A DNA stretch of 64,000 nt from Gimesia chilikensis (lineage in GTDB: Bacteria > Planctomycetota > Planctomycetia > Planctomycetales > Planctomycetaceae), in assembly GCF_007744075.1 (NCBI RefSeq), contig NZ_CP036266.1:2368501-2432500 (forward strand). Direction: 5' to 3'. Made by a program: the position numbers and the translations under genes. Position 1 is the stretch's first letter, and every line of letters begins with the position of its first letter. Shown here one piece after another: positions 18,420-26,741 of the stretch. A model generated the notes under the pieces. It saw nothing but the letters and a program-made list of their open reading frames with translations, had not been told where the DNA came from and ran no database searches.

Positions 18420-18500
18420 GGACAAACCCCGGCCGAACAAGGACAAAATCCAGGCCACACCAGGACAAAATCCGGCCACATCGGGACAAAATTCTGTCTT
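18420..18500. repeat. Degenerate 21-22 bp tandem repeat, four units
   Basis: GGACAAA recurs at 18420, 18441, 18463 and 18484, each followed by A/T then a GGCC-type tail in the first three units. The spacing of 21, 22 and 21 bp is about two helical turns, so all copies face the same side of the helix. Confidence 0.8.
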
Positions 18501-18680
18501 GACCCCCTCACGCCGATGAAGAAGATAACAGCCAACACCCAGGCCAACCTCACCACATACCCGCACAGCCCAACCCCGTTTCAAATTACAGATCATGTCA
18601 ACCAACAATCCCATAACCAACTCCCTTCAGGATCAGAGGTTCAAACTGAAAGTTTCAAATCGCCTCATATCGTATTGACC

Positions 18681-18711
18681 CGTAGGGGCAGAGCCTGCGT
18701 GCCTGCCCGCC
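18681..18711. repeat. Hairpin repeat family C, copy 1
   Basis: Begins CGTAGGGGCAG and ends CTGCCCGCC; GGGCAG pairs with CTGCCC. A second copy is at 19738-19768. Confidence 0.6.
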
Positions 18712-18763
18712 TCGCGACATTGTCCAGCAACAAGCCTCCAATGGAACGACATCCAGTCCCCCC

Positions 18764-18842
18764 GTGAGCGGCAAGGCACAATCCGCCGGTAAAAACGGTC
18801 GACGCTGCATAAAACACCGGTGGCTAGTGCCATTCCGCTCAC
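18764..18842. repeat. Hairpin repeat family A, copy 1
   Basis: Outer arms GTGAGCGG (18764-18771) and CCGCTCAC (18835-18842) pair perfectly; inside them GGCAC pairs with GTGCC and CCGCCGGT pairs with ACCGGTGG through one G-U. The second copy at 19218-19294 differs but still pairs. Confidence 0.75.
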
Positions 18843-18862
18843 AGAAACGAAGTCATCAACCC

Positions 18863-18998
18863 GTGAGCGGCAAAGCGCTAGCTGCCGGTAACCAGGGTCA
18901 ACACCGAACACAACACCAGTCACAAAAGTTATCCCACCCACTCACAGCTCCACCCAAAACCGTTTCGTGCCTTTCGAAAATTTCGTGGTAAAAAAAAC
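18863..18998. repeat. Repeat family B, copy 1
   Basis: Starts GTGAGCGGCAAAGCG, continues with CCGGTAACCAGGG, ATCCCACCCACT and CAGCT, and ends in the TTTCGTGGTA-A-run motif. Related copies are at 19315-19438 and 19818-19948. Confidence 0.75.
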
Positions 18999-19143
18999 GG
19001 GTAAGTCCGAATACAATTCGGGCCGAGCGCAGCGAGCAGGAAATTGACAGTGTTGCGTACCTGAATAGAAATCCTGGTTTAAAGTCATCCCCTCAAATCA
19101 GCCACAACCAGATTCACCAACTCCCCACCCCCAAAAGAAAATC

Positions 19144-19173
19144 AGCCGCAGGGCCTTAGCCCCGGTTGAAACG
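19144..19173. repeat. Dispersed 30-bp repeat, copy 1
   Basis: Matches 36595-36624 at 28 of 30 positions; the shared core is TTAGCCCCGGTTGAAACG. Both copies lie in intergenic DNA. Confidence 0.8.
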
Positions 19174-19217
19174 TCTTAGTTAAAGCCCATGGAAAATCAG
19201 AACCACCACCAACTCCC

Positions 19218-19294
19218 GAGCGGAAAGGCACAACCCACCGGTAAACACGGTTGACGCTGCATAAATCACCGGTGGCTAGCGCCATTCCGCTCAC
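19218..19294. repeat. Hairpin repeat family A, copy 2
   Basis: Arms GAGCGG (19218-19223) and CCGCTC (19287-19292) pair, with inner CCACCGGT and ACCGGTGG pairing perfectly. Compared with copy 1 the left inner arm changed G to A so that a G-U pair becomes A-U, which keeps the hairpin. Confidence 0.75.
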
Positions 19295-19314
19295 AAAAAC
19301 GAAGCCACCAGCCC

Positions 19315-19438
19315 CTGAGCAGCAAGGCACAACCCGCCGGTAACCAGGGTCAACACCGAATATAACACCAGTCATAAAAGGTATCCCACCCACTGACAGC
19401 TCCAACCAGAATCGTTTCGAGAATTTCGTGGTAGAAAA
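19315..19438. repeat. Repeat family B, copy 2
   Basis: Shares the CCGGTAACCAGGGTC segment, ATCCCACCCACT and the terminal TTTCGTGGTAGAAAA motif with copies 1 and 3. The GTGAGCGG start has decayed to CTGAGCAG. Confidence 0.75.
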
Positions 19439-19498
19439 TCAAACTCCAAACACCCATTCTACCCAACGGCACCGCCCCACCAACGTGAACATCGCGCA

Positions 19499-19606
19499 TC
19501 ATTTCCGCCGCGACTGATACCGCACGGCCCCCGCCAGGCAGGCCAGCAACAACACCCCGGCCGTAATCACGGCCGTCATTTGAACCAGAGAAACCAGGCT
19601 ATTCAT
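19499..19606 (-). CDS. Tiny single-pass membrane protein (35 aa)
   Basis: A 35-residue frame starts at ATG 19606 with GGGAG 6 nt upstream, an ideal ribosome-binding site. The product starts MNSLVSLVQMTAV, has one transmembrane helix (about residues 9-27, ending LLLACLAGAV) and a basic tail RYQSRRK, so the C-terminus should be cytoplasmic by the positive-inside rule. It lies alone within repeat-rich DNA, flanked by repeat families B and C. No known family is recognised. Coding is supported by the RBS, clean hydrophobic pattern and charged tail; the short length leaves doubt. Confidence 0.55.
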   Translation of the reverse strand: MNSLVSLVQMTAVITAGVLLLACLAGAVRYQSRRK

Positions 19607-19737
19607 AATTCACTCCCGCGTGTCAAAAACCATCAAACAAGTCTGCAGACAGTATCGCCCCGACAGGTAAAACCACGCTGAAGCAAATCTAAAATATCCT
19701 TCATCTAAAAAAATAAGCCCCCAGACTGATTCCCAAA

Positions 19738-19768
19738 CGTAGGGGCAGCCCTATGTGGCTGCCCGCCG
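19738..19768. repeat. Hairpin repeat family C, copy 2
   Basis: GGGCAGCC and GGCTGCCC form a perfect 8-bp stem with a 6-nt loop; flanking CGTAGG and CGCC match copy 1 at 18681-18711. Confidence 0.65.
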
Positions 19769-19817
19769 AACGAAATGACCCGTATAACTCCCCCCACATC
19801 TCAATCAGACAACGCCT

Positions 19818-19948
19818 GTGAGCGGCAAAGCGCCAGCAGCCGGTAACCAGGGGCGACACTGAATACAACACCAGTCACAATAGTTATCCCACCCACTTAC
19901 AGCTGCAACCAATCGTTTCGTGCGTTTCGAGAATTTCGTGGTAGAAAA
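19818..19948. repeat. Repeat family B, copy 3
   Basis: Starts GTGAGCGGCAAAGCG like copy 1, carries CCGGTAACCAGGG and ATCCCACCCACT, and ends TTTCGTGGTAGAAAA like copy 2. Confidence 0.75.
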
Positions 19949-20013
19949 CAAACTCCAGGCCGCCGCATTCTACCCAATGGCATCTCACCACCAACGTGAA
20001 TATCGCGAACGAC

Positions 20014-20715
20014 TCAATCCCGCGTGATCTCTGCATAGATCCCGTAATGGTCAGAAAGACTCATGCCTTCGGCGGTTTTCCTGTCGAGCACTTCAATATT
20101 CGTCACCTGCAGATCAGGTGTGGCCGCGAGATGGTCAATTAGATGCTTCTCCGCGGGACCCAGCGGGCCGGCCGTATGCACCTTCAGTCCCAGTGACAGC
20201 ACTTCGTTTAATTTCTCATAAGCATACTTCGGCTGCCGTGCTTTCGGGATTCGTTGATTGAAATCGCCGGTAACGACGAGGGGCCCCTGGCTCAGCAGAT
20301 CACTCAACAGCTCCTTTAGGGCGTCCAGGTAGAGCAGGTGGTCTTCCCAGGTCTTTCGGTCCTTACGTCCGCCTGAAACATGAGCGGCACTCCAGGGGAT
20401 ACAGATACCCACAAACCGGACTCCGCCGGTTACTCCGCTCACAATGCGTCCCGAGGGAAAACTCAGGTCGTCATGAATCGAAACTTCATCCCAGGGCTGG
20501 GCACTCCACAGCAGCACCTTCCGGCGGCCTTCTTTGATGGGATAACCATAATCAGGCCCCGATTCAATCAGATGGCCACTCTCAGGTAACAGCCCCACTT
20601 TGGCTTCAGTTAGACAGATCATATCTGGAGAGCGACTCTGAATCAATTCCTGCAGTCGTCTCCCCCGTTTTATATGAGGGATCGCCCATGCTGTATTCCA
20701 GATCACACACCGCAT
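20014..20715 (-). CDS. Endonuclease/exonuclease/phosphatase (EEP) superfamily protein
   Basis: A 233-residue compact EEP-fold protein, last gene of a three-gene operon. Family motifs are in the expected order: RCVIWNTAW (N-terminal Asn strand), CLTEAK with the metal-binding Glu near residue 38, GDFN around 150 and the C-terminal SDHYGIYAEI with the catalytic Asp-His pair. No signal peptide, so a cytoplasmic metal-dependent phosphodiesterase is expected; the substrate (DNA, RNA or small phosphodiester) cannot be told. The start lies 2 nt beyond the stop of the DUF5655-like gene (20718), implying translational coupling. Confidence 0.88.
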   Translation of the reverse strand: MRCVIWNTAWAIPHIKRGRRLQELIQSRSPDMICLTEAKVGLLPESGHLIESGPDYGYPIKEGRRKVLLWSAQPWDEVSIHDDLSFPSGRIVSGVTGGVRFVGICIPWSAAHVSGGRKDRKTWEDHLLYLDALKELLSDLLSQGPLVVTGDFNQRIPKARQPKYAYEKLNEVLSLGLKVHTAGPLGPAEKHLIDHLAATPDLQVTNIEVLDRKTAEGMSLSDHYGIYAEITRD

Positions 20716-20717
20716 AG

Positions 20718-21641
20718 TTAACTCGCCTGATAACTCTCTTCGATCAGGGGCAACGCCCGTACCAAGTCTTCCTGAGAATGAAGTGTGATTTCCAAATTAC
20801 CAGTTCCAAAATGGGCGATATCCCGGACATCGCGTGTGAATCCTTCTTCCAAGTCGACAGTATCTGGATTCACCTTAACAAAAACGAGAAGTGTATTGAT
20901 TGTAGCACGTACATCTACACAAACGAAATTCTTGAGACGCTTAAATGCGATGTATCGTTTGGGTGTCTTTATCTGGACATCATCACCGAATCCCAGGCAG
21001 GTCTCTTTGAGAGTTTCGAAGACGTCACGGAGTTGAGGACTAGCCTGTTCAAGTTGTTCCACCACCGTTCTATCTTTGGATTTTGACTTTGATTTCTCAT
21101 TGTCTACAGCACTTGTGTTCTCAGACGCAGATGATGCTTGGACTGCATTTAGTAACTCCAGCAGTAGAAGTTCTTCATCGAATCGAATGTATCGTAGCAG
21201 TTCAATATTTCGGTTCATCTGCTGTACGGCGTGTGAATCGTATTTATTGAAATCCCCGGCTATACAGAGCAGACGGGGGTTCGACCATTCTATGTTTTCC
21301 GCCATTTCCTGGCCGAACTGCTTGATCACCATCAGTTCGAATTCCGCCCGGTGATCCATCAGCCAGTCCAGGTAAAACAGCCCCTGGTTGATCACGTTTT
21401 CATTACTGGTCCGCTTGTATTCGATAATACATGGGCAGCCGTTCTCATCGATCCCCAGCGTGTCAATCCGCCCAGCGTGCGTTTTACCGGTGGAATATTC
21501 ACTAGCCAGAAATTTTATTCCCAGCAGTGTCTCGAGATGATTTTCGATCAAGATCTGCAGCGATTTTTCCAACGCCACCGTCTTACCTTCCAGTTCGGTG
21601 ACGGCATCGCCCTGCGTACGAAATAATTTAATATCACTCAT
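20718..21641 (-). CDS. PD-(D/E)XK nuclease-like protein with C-terminal DUF5655
   Basis: A 307-residue protein. The N-terminal half has the PD-(D/E)XK-type core: LEKSLQILIENHLETLL helix, GRID with Asp60, EYK (Glu74 and Lys76) and Gln86 in the following helix, a layout like NucS/RecB-type endonucleases. After a charged linker (KSKSKSKD, about 185-195) the C-terminal part resembles DUF5655 (VFETLKETCLGFGDDVQIKTPKRYIAFKR...FVCVDV). All core catalytic residues are present, so activity on DNA is possible. It overlaps the upstream gene by 4 nt (ATGA at 21638-21641) and is followed within 2 nt by the EEP gene. Confidence 0.8.
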   Translation of the reverse strand: MSDIKLFRTQGDAVTELEGKTVALEKSLQILIENHLETLLGIKFLASEYSTGKTHAGRIDTLGIDENGCPCIIEYKRTSNENVINQGLFYLDWLMDHRAEFELMVIKQFGQEMAENIEWSNPRLLCIAGDFNKYDSHAVQQMNRNIELLRYIRFDEELLLLELLNAVQASSASENTSAVDNEKSKSKSKDRTVVEQLEQASPQLRDVFETLKETCLGFGDDVQIKTPKRYIAFKRLKNFVCVDVRATINTLLVFVKVNPDTVDLEEGFTRDVRDIAHFGTGNLEITLHSQEDLVRALPLIEESYQAS

Positions 21642-22501
21642 GAGGCTGCCCAGTATTCTCCGGAAATCGCGGTCAGTTTTTTAAATACGTCTTTGTGCTG
21701 TTCGATCGTCTTTTTATCCGAAGTAAAACGCAGGCGTTTGGATTTGGAGATATACGTAATACTGATCGAGTCCAGCAGCTCCTTAGCTTCCTCCAGTAAA
21801 TGATCGGGAATCCGGAACTCAAACAGACTCTTGCCGTCGCTCCGCTTATGCAGAAAGCAATAGCTGTTACTGTTTAACGTGATCGCGATATAGAACTTGG
21901 TATAGTTCAGTTCCGAATGCTCCAGGATCTCCTCGCTGACTTCCTGCAGCGCTTTCGCATTCTCAATCACCCACGAAGCCCGCTCCTTCCAGTAACTCAG
22001 ATCGTATGACTTATTATCCGGAGCGGCACCGTCGTCGATCTCTTCGTAAGTATCCAACACCTTCGTGAAATGCAGAGAACGCACCCCGCACACCTCGATG
22101 ATATTGGCCTGAATCGCAATGATCGGGATCGAATGGCTCAGCAGATGAATCACGTTGAAAAACCGACGCGTGATTGACTCCGCTACCAGCACCGCCGTAT
22201 GCTGTCGCTGCGGCCAGCGTCGTTTTTCGTTATCCCAGTATTCGATCGTGCGGATGATATGCGATTCATCGGTATCCCCGAGCATGATTTCGACTTCATA
22301 CATCGCATCATCCTCGGCGTTTTTCATCAACAGATCCAGCCGCCCGCCGCTCGACTGCCGACGTTCCTTGTCGATGGCATCCAACTCACCCAGACCGAGA
22401 CAACTAGGGTTTTCATAGATCTGATCCTGCAGCCAGTATTCGTTATAGCCACACTCACGAATCGAAAGCTTGCTGGCAATCGGTAGCGGCGTCGGTTCCA
22501 T
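21638..22501 (-). CDS. PD-(D/E)XK-like protein of unknown function
   Basis: A 287-residue cytoplasmic protein, first gene of the operon. Residues 15-75 show a nuclease-like core: helix NEYWLQDQIYENPS, GGRLDLL with Asp56, then YEVEIMLG with Glu69 and Glu71 in place of the usual E-x-K, followed by ESHIIRTIEYW. Replacement of Lys by Glu occurs in some active members but also in inactive ones. The C-terminal half (about 170-287) contains a helical segment and a strand-rich FYIAITLNSNSYCFLHKR part without a recognised family. No methyltransferase or helicase is nearby, so this is not a standard restriction system. Confidence 0.72.
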   Translation of the reverse strand: MEPTPLPIASKLSIRECGYNEYWLQDQIYENPSCLGLGELDAIDKERRQSSGGRLDLLMKNAEDDAMYEVEIMLGDTDESHIIRTIEYWDNEKRRWPQRQHTAVLVAESITRRFFNVIHLLSHSIPIIAIQANIIEVCGVRSLHFTKVLDTYEEIDDGAAPDNKSYDLSYWKERASWVIENAKALQEVSEEILEHSELNYTKFYIAITLNSNSYCFLHKRSDGKSLFEFRIPDHLLEEAKELLDSISITYISKSKRLRFTSDKKTIEQHKDVFKKLTAISGEYWAAS

Positions 22502-22900
22502 TCAGGTTCTCCTAGAGATTGTCTTCTGACTTCACTTCGATTTTTCCAGGGCTGAATGTCCCTGTTTTACCTAACTTGTTTTCCTGCCATCATTTGGTAC
22601 ACTTAATGACTGTACACTCATCCTACTCGGACGACATTCAAAAGTCGATCATGAGAAACCATTGATTTGAAATTCGAACACTCCAGGAACCAGCCGGCAC
22701 TGTCTGACTCAATCGCACCATCCAGACCTTTCGTGCTTTTCGCGTCTTTCGATGTAGAAAAAAACAAACGAGTCGACCTCAGCCGGATCTTATAAGATCT
22801 GCGGATGAAACTCTCTTGCTTAGTTCTTACTTGAATACTGCACTGACGTTCGCTATTTTTAGAAGTGTTACTCGGTGATCGCAATTCTTTTTCAATACAT
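22502..22900. other. Intergenic region upstream of nuclease operon and TPR gene
   Basis: About 400 bases between divergent genes. It contains a diverged TTTCGTG...GTAGAAA motif related to repeat family B (22729-22765) and a perfect 14-bp palindrome GATCTTATAAGATC at 22786-22799. No gene is seen. Confidence 0.55.
22786..22799. promoter_or_regulatory. 14-bp perfect palindrome
   Basis: GATCTTATAAGATC is fully self-complementary and lies about 100 nt before the TPR gene; it could be a protein-binding site. No regulator is assigned. Confidence 0.35.
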
Positions 22901-25900
22901 ATGATGGATTCTGAGATGCCCTTTGCTTACTGCCTGGATCTTTTTCGTCCGTGTCTTGCCTGTGGTGGTGTTCGTGTACTGCTGGTCTGTCTGCTGATTG
23001 TGTCCGCATTGGGGACATCCCCGGTCGAGGCCAGCCAGAAACGCAGTGCTGCCGTGCAGCCGACGGTCTACCTGGATCTGCAGAAGCAGGATACGAACGT
23101 TCGCGTTCCTGGCGTTCTCATTCGCGAACTGTTTCGGCAGGCCTTTCTGATCGCCGCCCGCGAAGAGTTTGGCGCCCGCACACGCGATGCCTCTCTGGGC
23201 GAACCGCTTCCGGCTCTGAAAGACAAAGATGTGCCGGTCTTCAATATCCATGTCACCATCACTCGTCGTGGGCGGTATGTCGTTCAGGTCATGCAGCGGG
23301 ACGGTGAAAAATTAAAGCAGATTGAAAAGCGGGATCTGAAACTGACCAATCGGAGTTCCGCCACCGAGGCCGTCCAGTTGGCAGAGGAGTACTCGCGTAC
23401 CTGGTTTAAGGATCTGCTGCAGCAGGCCGGTTACGTCCCGCAGAAAAGGAAAGCCACCAAAGAGGCGATTCCCACCGAGCCGCTCCGTTTTATCAAGGTG
23501 GACGATCTGAACTTCCGGCAGCAGTACGGGCAACTGATCGATGCGCACGCCGCGATAGCGAAGCAGGGGGAGTCTCCCGCACTTTTGGCGCAACTGGCTC
23601 GAAGCTATGCTCTGTTTGGAACACTGACCGAACAGTACTGGAGCCTGATTCCCCTGGCGACCAAAGCCCGCGGACTGCTGTATGCAGAACGCCTGCAGCA
23701 GAAGCATCCCGACACCGCCTACGCCCTTTCCAATCGGGCCCTGGTGCGGGGGCTGCTGGGACTGGATCGGATGGCACTCAAGGACATCGAAACGATTGCG
23801 GGTCTGAAGTCACAAACGAATGTGCCCGCAGAATGGCTGCCGGTCGTCGAAGCCCACTGTCGGTACGACACCCGGAAACTGAAGGACCAGAAGCTGACTC
23901 CGGAAAATGAACTGCTGCGGGACTATCTCGCTCTGCTGCAGGTCACTTATTTCGGCACGCCTCAACAGCAGAACGATATCGCCGATGTGCTGCTGGCCCG
24001 GGACACCCGCTCGGTGCGGGCCTTTTATACCAGGCCCCGAACGCTCGACGACCGTCAGAGCCTGGTGATGATTCATGATGTGAACATCAGGCTGCTGCAT
24101 TTTTGTCAGCCTCGTCTCAAAGGGAAAAATGTCCGCAAACTGCTTCCCGAATTCGCCGGCACCAGACTGCAGAACCTGGTTGAAAGCCGCGATGCCCTCG
24201 TGGCGGTGCTCAAGGACCGGGGAATGGATCCGGCTGAGAAAACCGAGCCTTCCTTTTCGATGCTGGCCAGCACGGTGCAGGATCTGACCATGCTGCAGGC
24301 CTGGGATTTGGTCAGTCGCAGACAGGAACTCAGGTCCGTGAATGCGGACCAGGAACTCAATCTGTTTTTGAAATCGCTGGACAAGCATCCCTTCAAGCCG
24401 TTCCTGCAGACCTTCGGCTGGCAGCAGGCGATCGCACTCGAGGCGTTTAACGAATTGGGCCAGGTCCCGGGAGAGTACTGGACCACGGCGACGCATCAGA
24501 TTCTGGCCCGCGACCGCGAAATCGGTCTGCCCAACGAACCGCTGGAAACGGTCCGCGATACCACCTATATCCGTAACGGCAGTCATGTGATTTCCGAGCT
24601 GGCCTTCGTAATCGACTACGCAGTTCCCGAAGAGGAAAAGCCGCAATGGGTCCCTCACTTGACAGCCGTCAGTCCGGATTCCCCTTACACCATCATTCAG
24701 GAACTGACTTTTAACTGGAAGCAGAACGAGCCGCGCGTCCCCGAACTGCTCAAGAGATATGCCGATGTCGATCAACTGACCCATGCGATTGCCTACCAGT
24801 ATTCACTGCGATTCGATTATCCCCGCGCGGAAACGATCTATCAGCAAGTCTTCAACCAGCGTCCGACTTACGAGAACATCTACCCCCTGATTAAAATCGC
24901 CCAGCTGCAGGGGAAAGACGAACAGGAACTGAGGCTGCGTAACGAAGCTCTGGCGCTGGTACAGAGCGTGATGGAACGCGCGGGAGTGGAGGCTGAGATC
25001 GCCCGCTATTACATTAAGAAGAAAGACTACAAAGAGGCTTTAAAGCATGCCAAAGTGGCTGCGAAAACGTACTCTGGCTGGGGCCTGAGACTTGAGGCGG
25101 AGTGCCATGAACTTCTGGGCGATCTGGACAGTGCCCTGGAACTGCGCAAACAGGAAGCGGTCCGTTATAACAATCAATTTGATTTCCATACCTGGTGCCG
25201 TTCGCGGGGACTCGAACCGCCCGCGGAAATACAGACGTTTCTCAAGCCTTATGTGGATTATTATTCCAAAGTGCCACTGTCCGATGACCGGTATCTTGTT
25301 TCTGATCAGCTGATGTACAAACAGCTTTCTGTGGTTGGCTGTTATCAGTATCTCGAAGGAAATCCGCAGGCAGCCATGAAAGTCTGGGACTACACTGCGG
25401 ATGAGTACCATTTTGTAGCCGAAGCGTTTCCGGCAATCATGGCGGCACTGATTGCCGATGAACTGGGTATGACGAAAGAACGGGATGAGTATCTCTCGCA
25501 GGCGATTAACATCGAATTTCTCTCCCGGGGCAAGAAATATCATCTGCCGCAGCTCAATCAGATCCTGCTCTGCAAACGGATTCTCACCGGGAAAGATGCT
25601 CAGGCCCTCTCACCCGAGGTGATCGACTGGTATCTGCAGGAACCGGAAAGTCACCAGGCTCGCATTTTTTATCAGTATTTCGTCGGCAAGGCACTGCTGC
25701 AGAAAAAACAGAACAAACTGGCAATCCGCTATCTACAGCAGGCTGCCGAATCGGAAGAGATGACAGGCCTGCTGGCAGCAGCGGTGCTCCGTAAACTGAA
25801 ACACAAACCGGAACCTGTCGAAACACAGGCTGCGGAGCAGAGTACAACAGACTTACATGAACTGTTAGATCAGGTTTACGCTTACGAATATCACAAACGT

Positions 25901-26458
25901 CGCGAACTGCAACTGGTGACGTTAAATCGGGCGGCAGAACTGTTTCCTGAATCCAGTCTCGTTTTCATCAGACGAGGCAAGCTGCAGGCGCTCCTGAAAC
26001 AGCGGGATCGCGCCCGACAGGATTTTGATAAAGCCATCGAACTGACACCAGAGGTGCCGGAGGTTTGGATTAGCCGCGGTGAGTATCTTGAGTCCACAGG
26101 TCAGGATCAGGCTGCTGTCAAAGACTTCGAAGAGGTGGTACAACGCGATCCCCAGAACAGCTTCGCACCGCAGGCTGCCGCTAAACTGCTCGCCTCCAGC
26201 CCGGACGACAAGGTGCGTGACGGCAAACGGGCACTCGAATATGCACAGCAGGCAACCCGGCTCATCCCCGAACAGAAATCTCTAAACATGGCGCTGCTGG
26301 CAGCCGCGTATGCTGAACTAGGGCAGTTCGATAAAGCGAAAGAATATAATCAAAATGCGATCAAATACGAACAAAATTATCGCAGCAAAAAATCTTACCA
26401 GAGTCGACAGAAGCTCTATGATGCTGGGAAGCCCTATCGATTAAAGAAGCGTTCCTGA
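22901..26458 (+). CDS. Large exported TPR-repeat protein
   Basis: About 1,185 residues from ATG 22901 (MMDSEMPFAY); an in-frame GTG at 22865 is less likely, and no strong ribosome-binding site marks either. A hydrophobic segment (VRVLLVCLLIVSALGTSPVEA) acts as signal peptide or anchor. The body is helical with tetratricopeptide-like repeats, clearest near the C-terminus (FIRRGKLQALLKQRDRARQDF, VWISRGEYLESTGQDQAAVKDF, LAAAYAELGQFDKAKEY). A short beta-rich domain (DVPVFNIHVTITRRGRYVV) follows the N-terminus. It lies directly upstream of the MoxR operon and may belong to the same function; TPR proteins often accompany Bat clusters. Its partner is unknown. Confidence 0.85.
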   Translation: MMDSEMPFAYCLDLFRPCLACGGVRVLLVCLLIVSALGTSPVEASQKRSAAVQPTVYLDLQKQDTNVRVPGVLIRELFRQAFLIAAREEFGARTRDASLGEPLPALKDKDVPVFNIHVTITRRGRYVVQVMQRDGEKLKQIEKRDLKLTNRSSATEAVQLAEEYSRTWFKDLLQQAGYVPQKRKATKEAIPTEPLRFIKVDDLNFRQQYGQLIDAHAAIAKQGESPALLAQLARSYALFGTLTEQYWSLIPLATKARGLLYAERLQQKHPDTAYALSNRALVRGLLGLDRMALKDIETIAGLKSQTNVPAEWLPVVEAHCRYDTRKLKDQKLTPENELLRDYLALLQVTYFGTPQQQNDIADVLLARDTRSVRAFYTRPRTLDDRQSLVMIHDVNIRLLHFCQPRLKGKNVRKLLPEFAGTRLQNLVESRDALVAVLKDRGMDPAEKTEPSFSMLASTVQDLTMLQAWDLVSRRQELRSVNADQELNLFLKSLDKHPFKPFLQTFGWQQAIALEAFNELGQVPGEYWTTATHQILARDREIGLPNEPLETVRDTTYIRNGSHVISELAFVIDYAVPEEEKPQWVPHLTAVSPDSPYTIIQELTFNWKQNEPRVPELLKRYADVDQLTHAIAYQYSLRFDYPRAETIYQQVFNQRPTYENIYPLIKIAQLQGKDEQELRLRNEALALVQSVMERAGVEAEIARYYIKKKDYKEALKHAKVAAKTYSGWGLRLEAECHELLGDLDSALELRKQEAVRYNNQFDFHTWCRSRGLEPPAEIQTFLKPYVDYYSKVPLSDDRYLVSDQLMYKQLSVVGCYQYLEGNPQAAMKVWDYTADEYHFVAEAFPAIMAALIADELGMTKERDEYLSQAINIEFLSRGKKYHLPQLNQILLCKRILTGKDAQALSPEVIDWYLQEPESHQARIFYQYFVGKALLQKKQNKLAIRYLQQAAESEEMTGLLAAAVLRKLKHKPEPVETQAAEQSTTDLHELLDQVYAYEYHKRRELQLVTLNRAAELFPESSLVFIRRGKLQALLKQRDRARQDFDKAIELTPEVPEVWISRGEYLESTGQDQAAVKDFEEVVQRDPQNSFAPQAAAKLLASSPDDKVRDGKRALEYAQQATRLIPEQKSLNMALLAAAYAELGQFDKAKEYNQNAIKYEQNYRSKKSYQSRQKLYDAGKPYRLKKRS

Positions 26459-26562
26459 AAAACTGTTTTCAGAAGACCAGCAATCCGGAGTTAAATTCCC
26501 GGGAACTCTGCACTCCGCCGGCGCGTCAGGAAATTGCTGTGAAAGTTGTTGACAGTCGCTGA

Positions 26563-26598
26563 GGGGCACTTTTAAGATATACTGTGCCCCTGTTTATT
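26563..26598 (+). terminator. Hairpin between TPR gene and moxR-like gene
   Basis: GGGGCAC (26563-26569) pairs with GTGCCCC (26584-26590), followed by TGTTTATTT. It may terminate the TPR transcript; a TTGACA at 26549-26554 close by could be part of a promoter for the next gene. Confidence 0.4.
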
Positions 26599-26741
26599 TG
26601 TGGGCACTTTTGTCTAGATCGCCAGCGCCATTCGGTGACAGGCAGCATTTCGCCCTGCTGCCCGCGGTTTCTGCAACTGAGTTTCTACCTACTCTGCCCC
26701 AGACACAATCGATTTCCCGTCAGCATGGAACGATATCATCT

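Larger units (their letters stand above)
18042..19498. other. Repeat-rich intergenic region upstream of the haem-protein gene
   Basis: About 1.45 kb with no convincing gene. It holds a 21-22 bp tandem repeat array (18420-18500), hairpin repeats of several families (18681-18711, 18764-18842, 18863-18998, 19218-19294, 19315-19438) and a copy of a 30-bp dispersed repeat (19144-19173). Composition is C-rich on the plus strand. Confidence 0.7.
19607..20013. other. Intergenic region with repeats, downstream of nuclease operon
   Basis: About 400 bases without a gene. It contains repeat family C copy 2 (19738-19768) and family B copy 3 (19818-19948). Nothing else recognisable. Confidence 0.6.

Noticed and set aside
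18042-18620. N-terminal extension of the haem-protein frame to 18620
   Set aside because: The extension runs through tandem repeats (FCPxVAGFCPGVA-type repeats) and lies upstream of a perfect signal peptide with its own ribosome-binding site at 18041.
18764-19948. CRISPR array
   Set aside because: Repeats are of several families, irregularly spaced and diverged, with no uniform spacers and no cas genes.
20014-22501. Classical restriction-modification system
   Set aside because: No methyltransferase, specificity subunit or helicase is present in or beside the operon.
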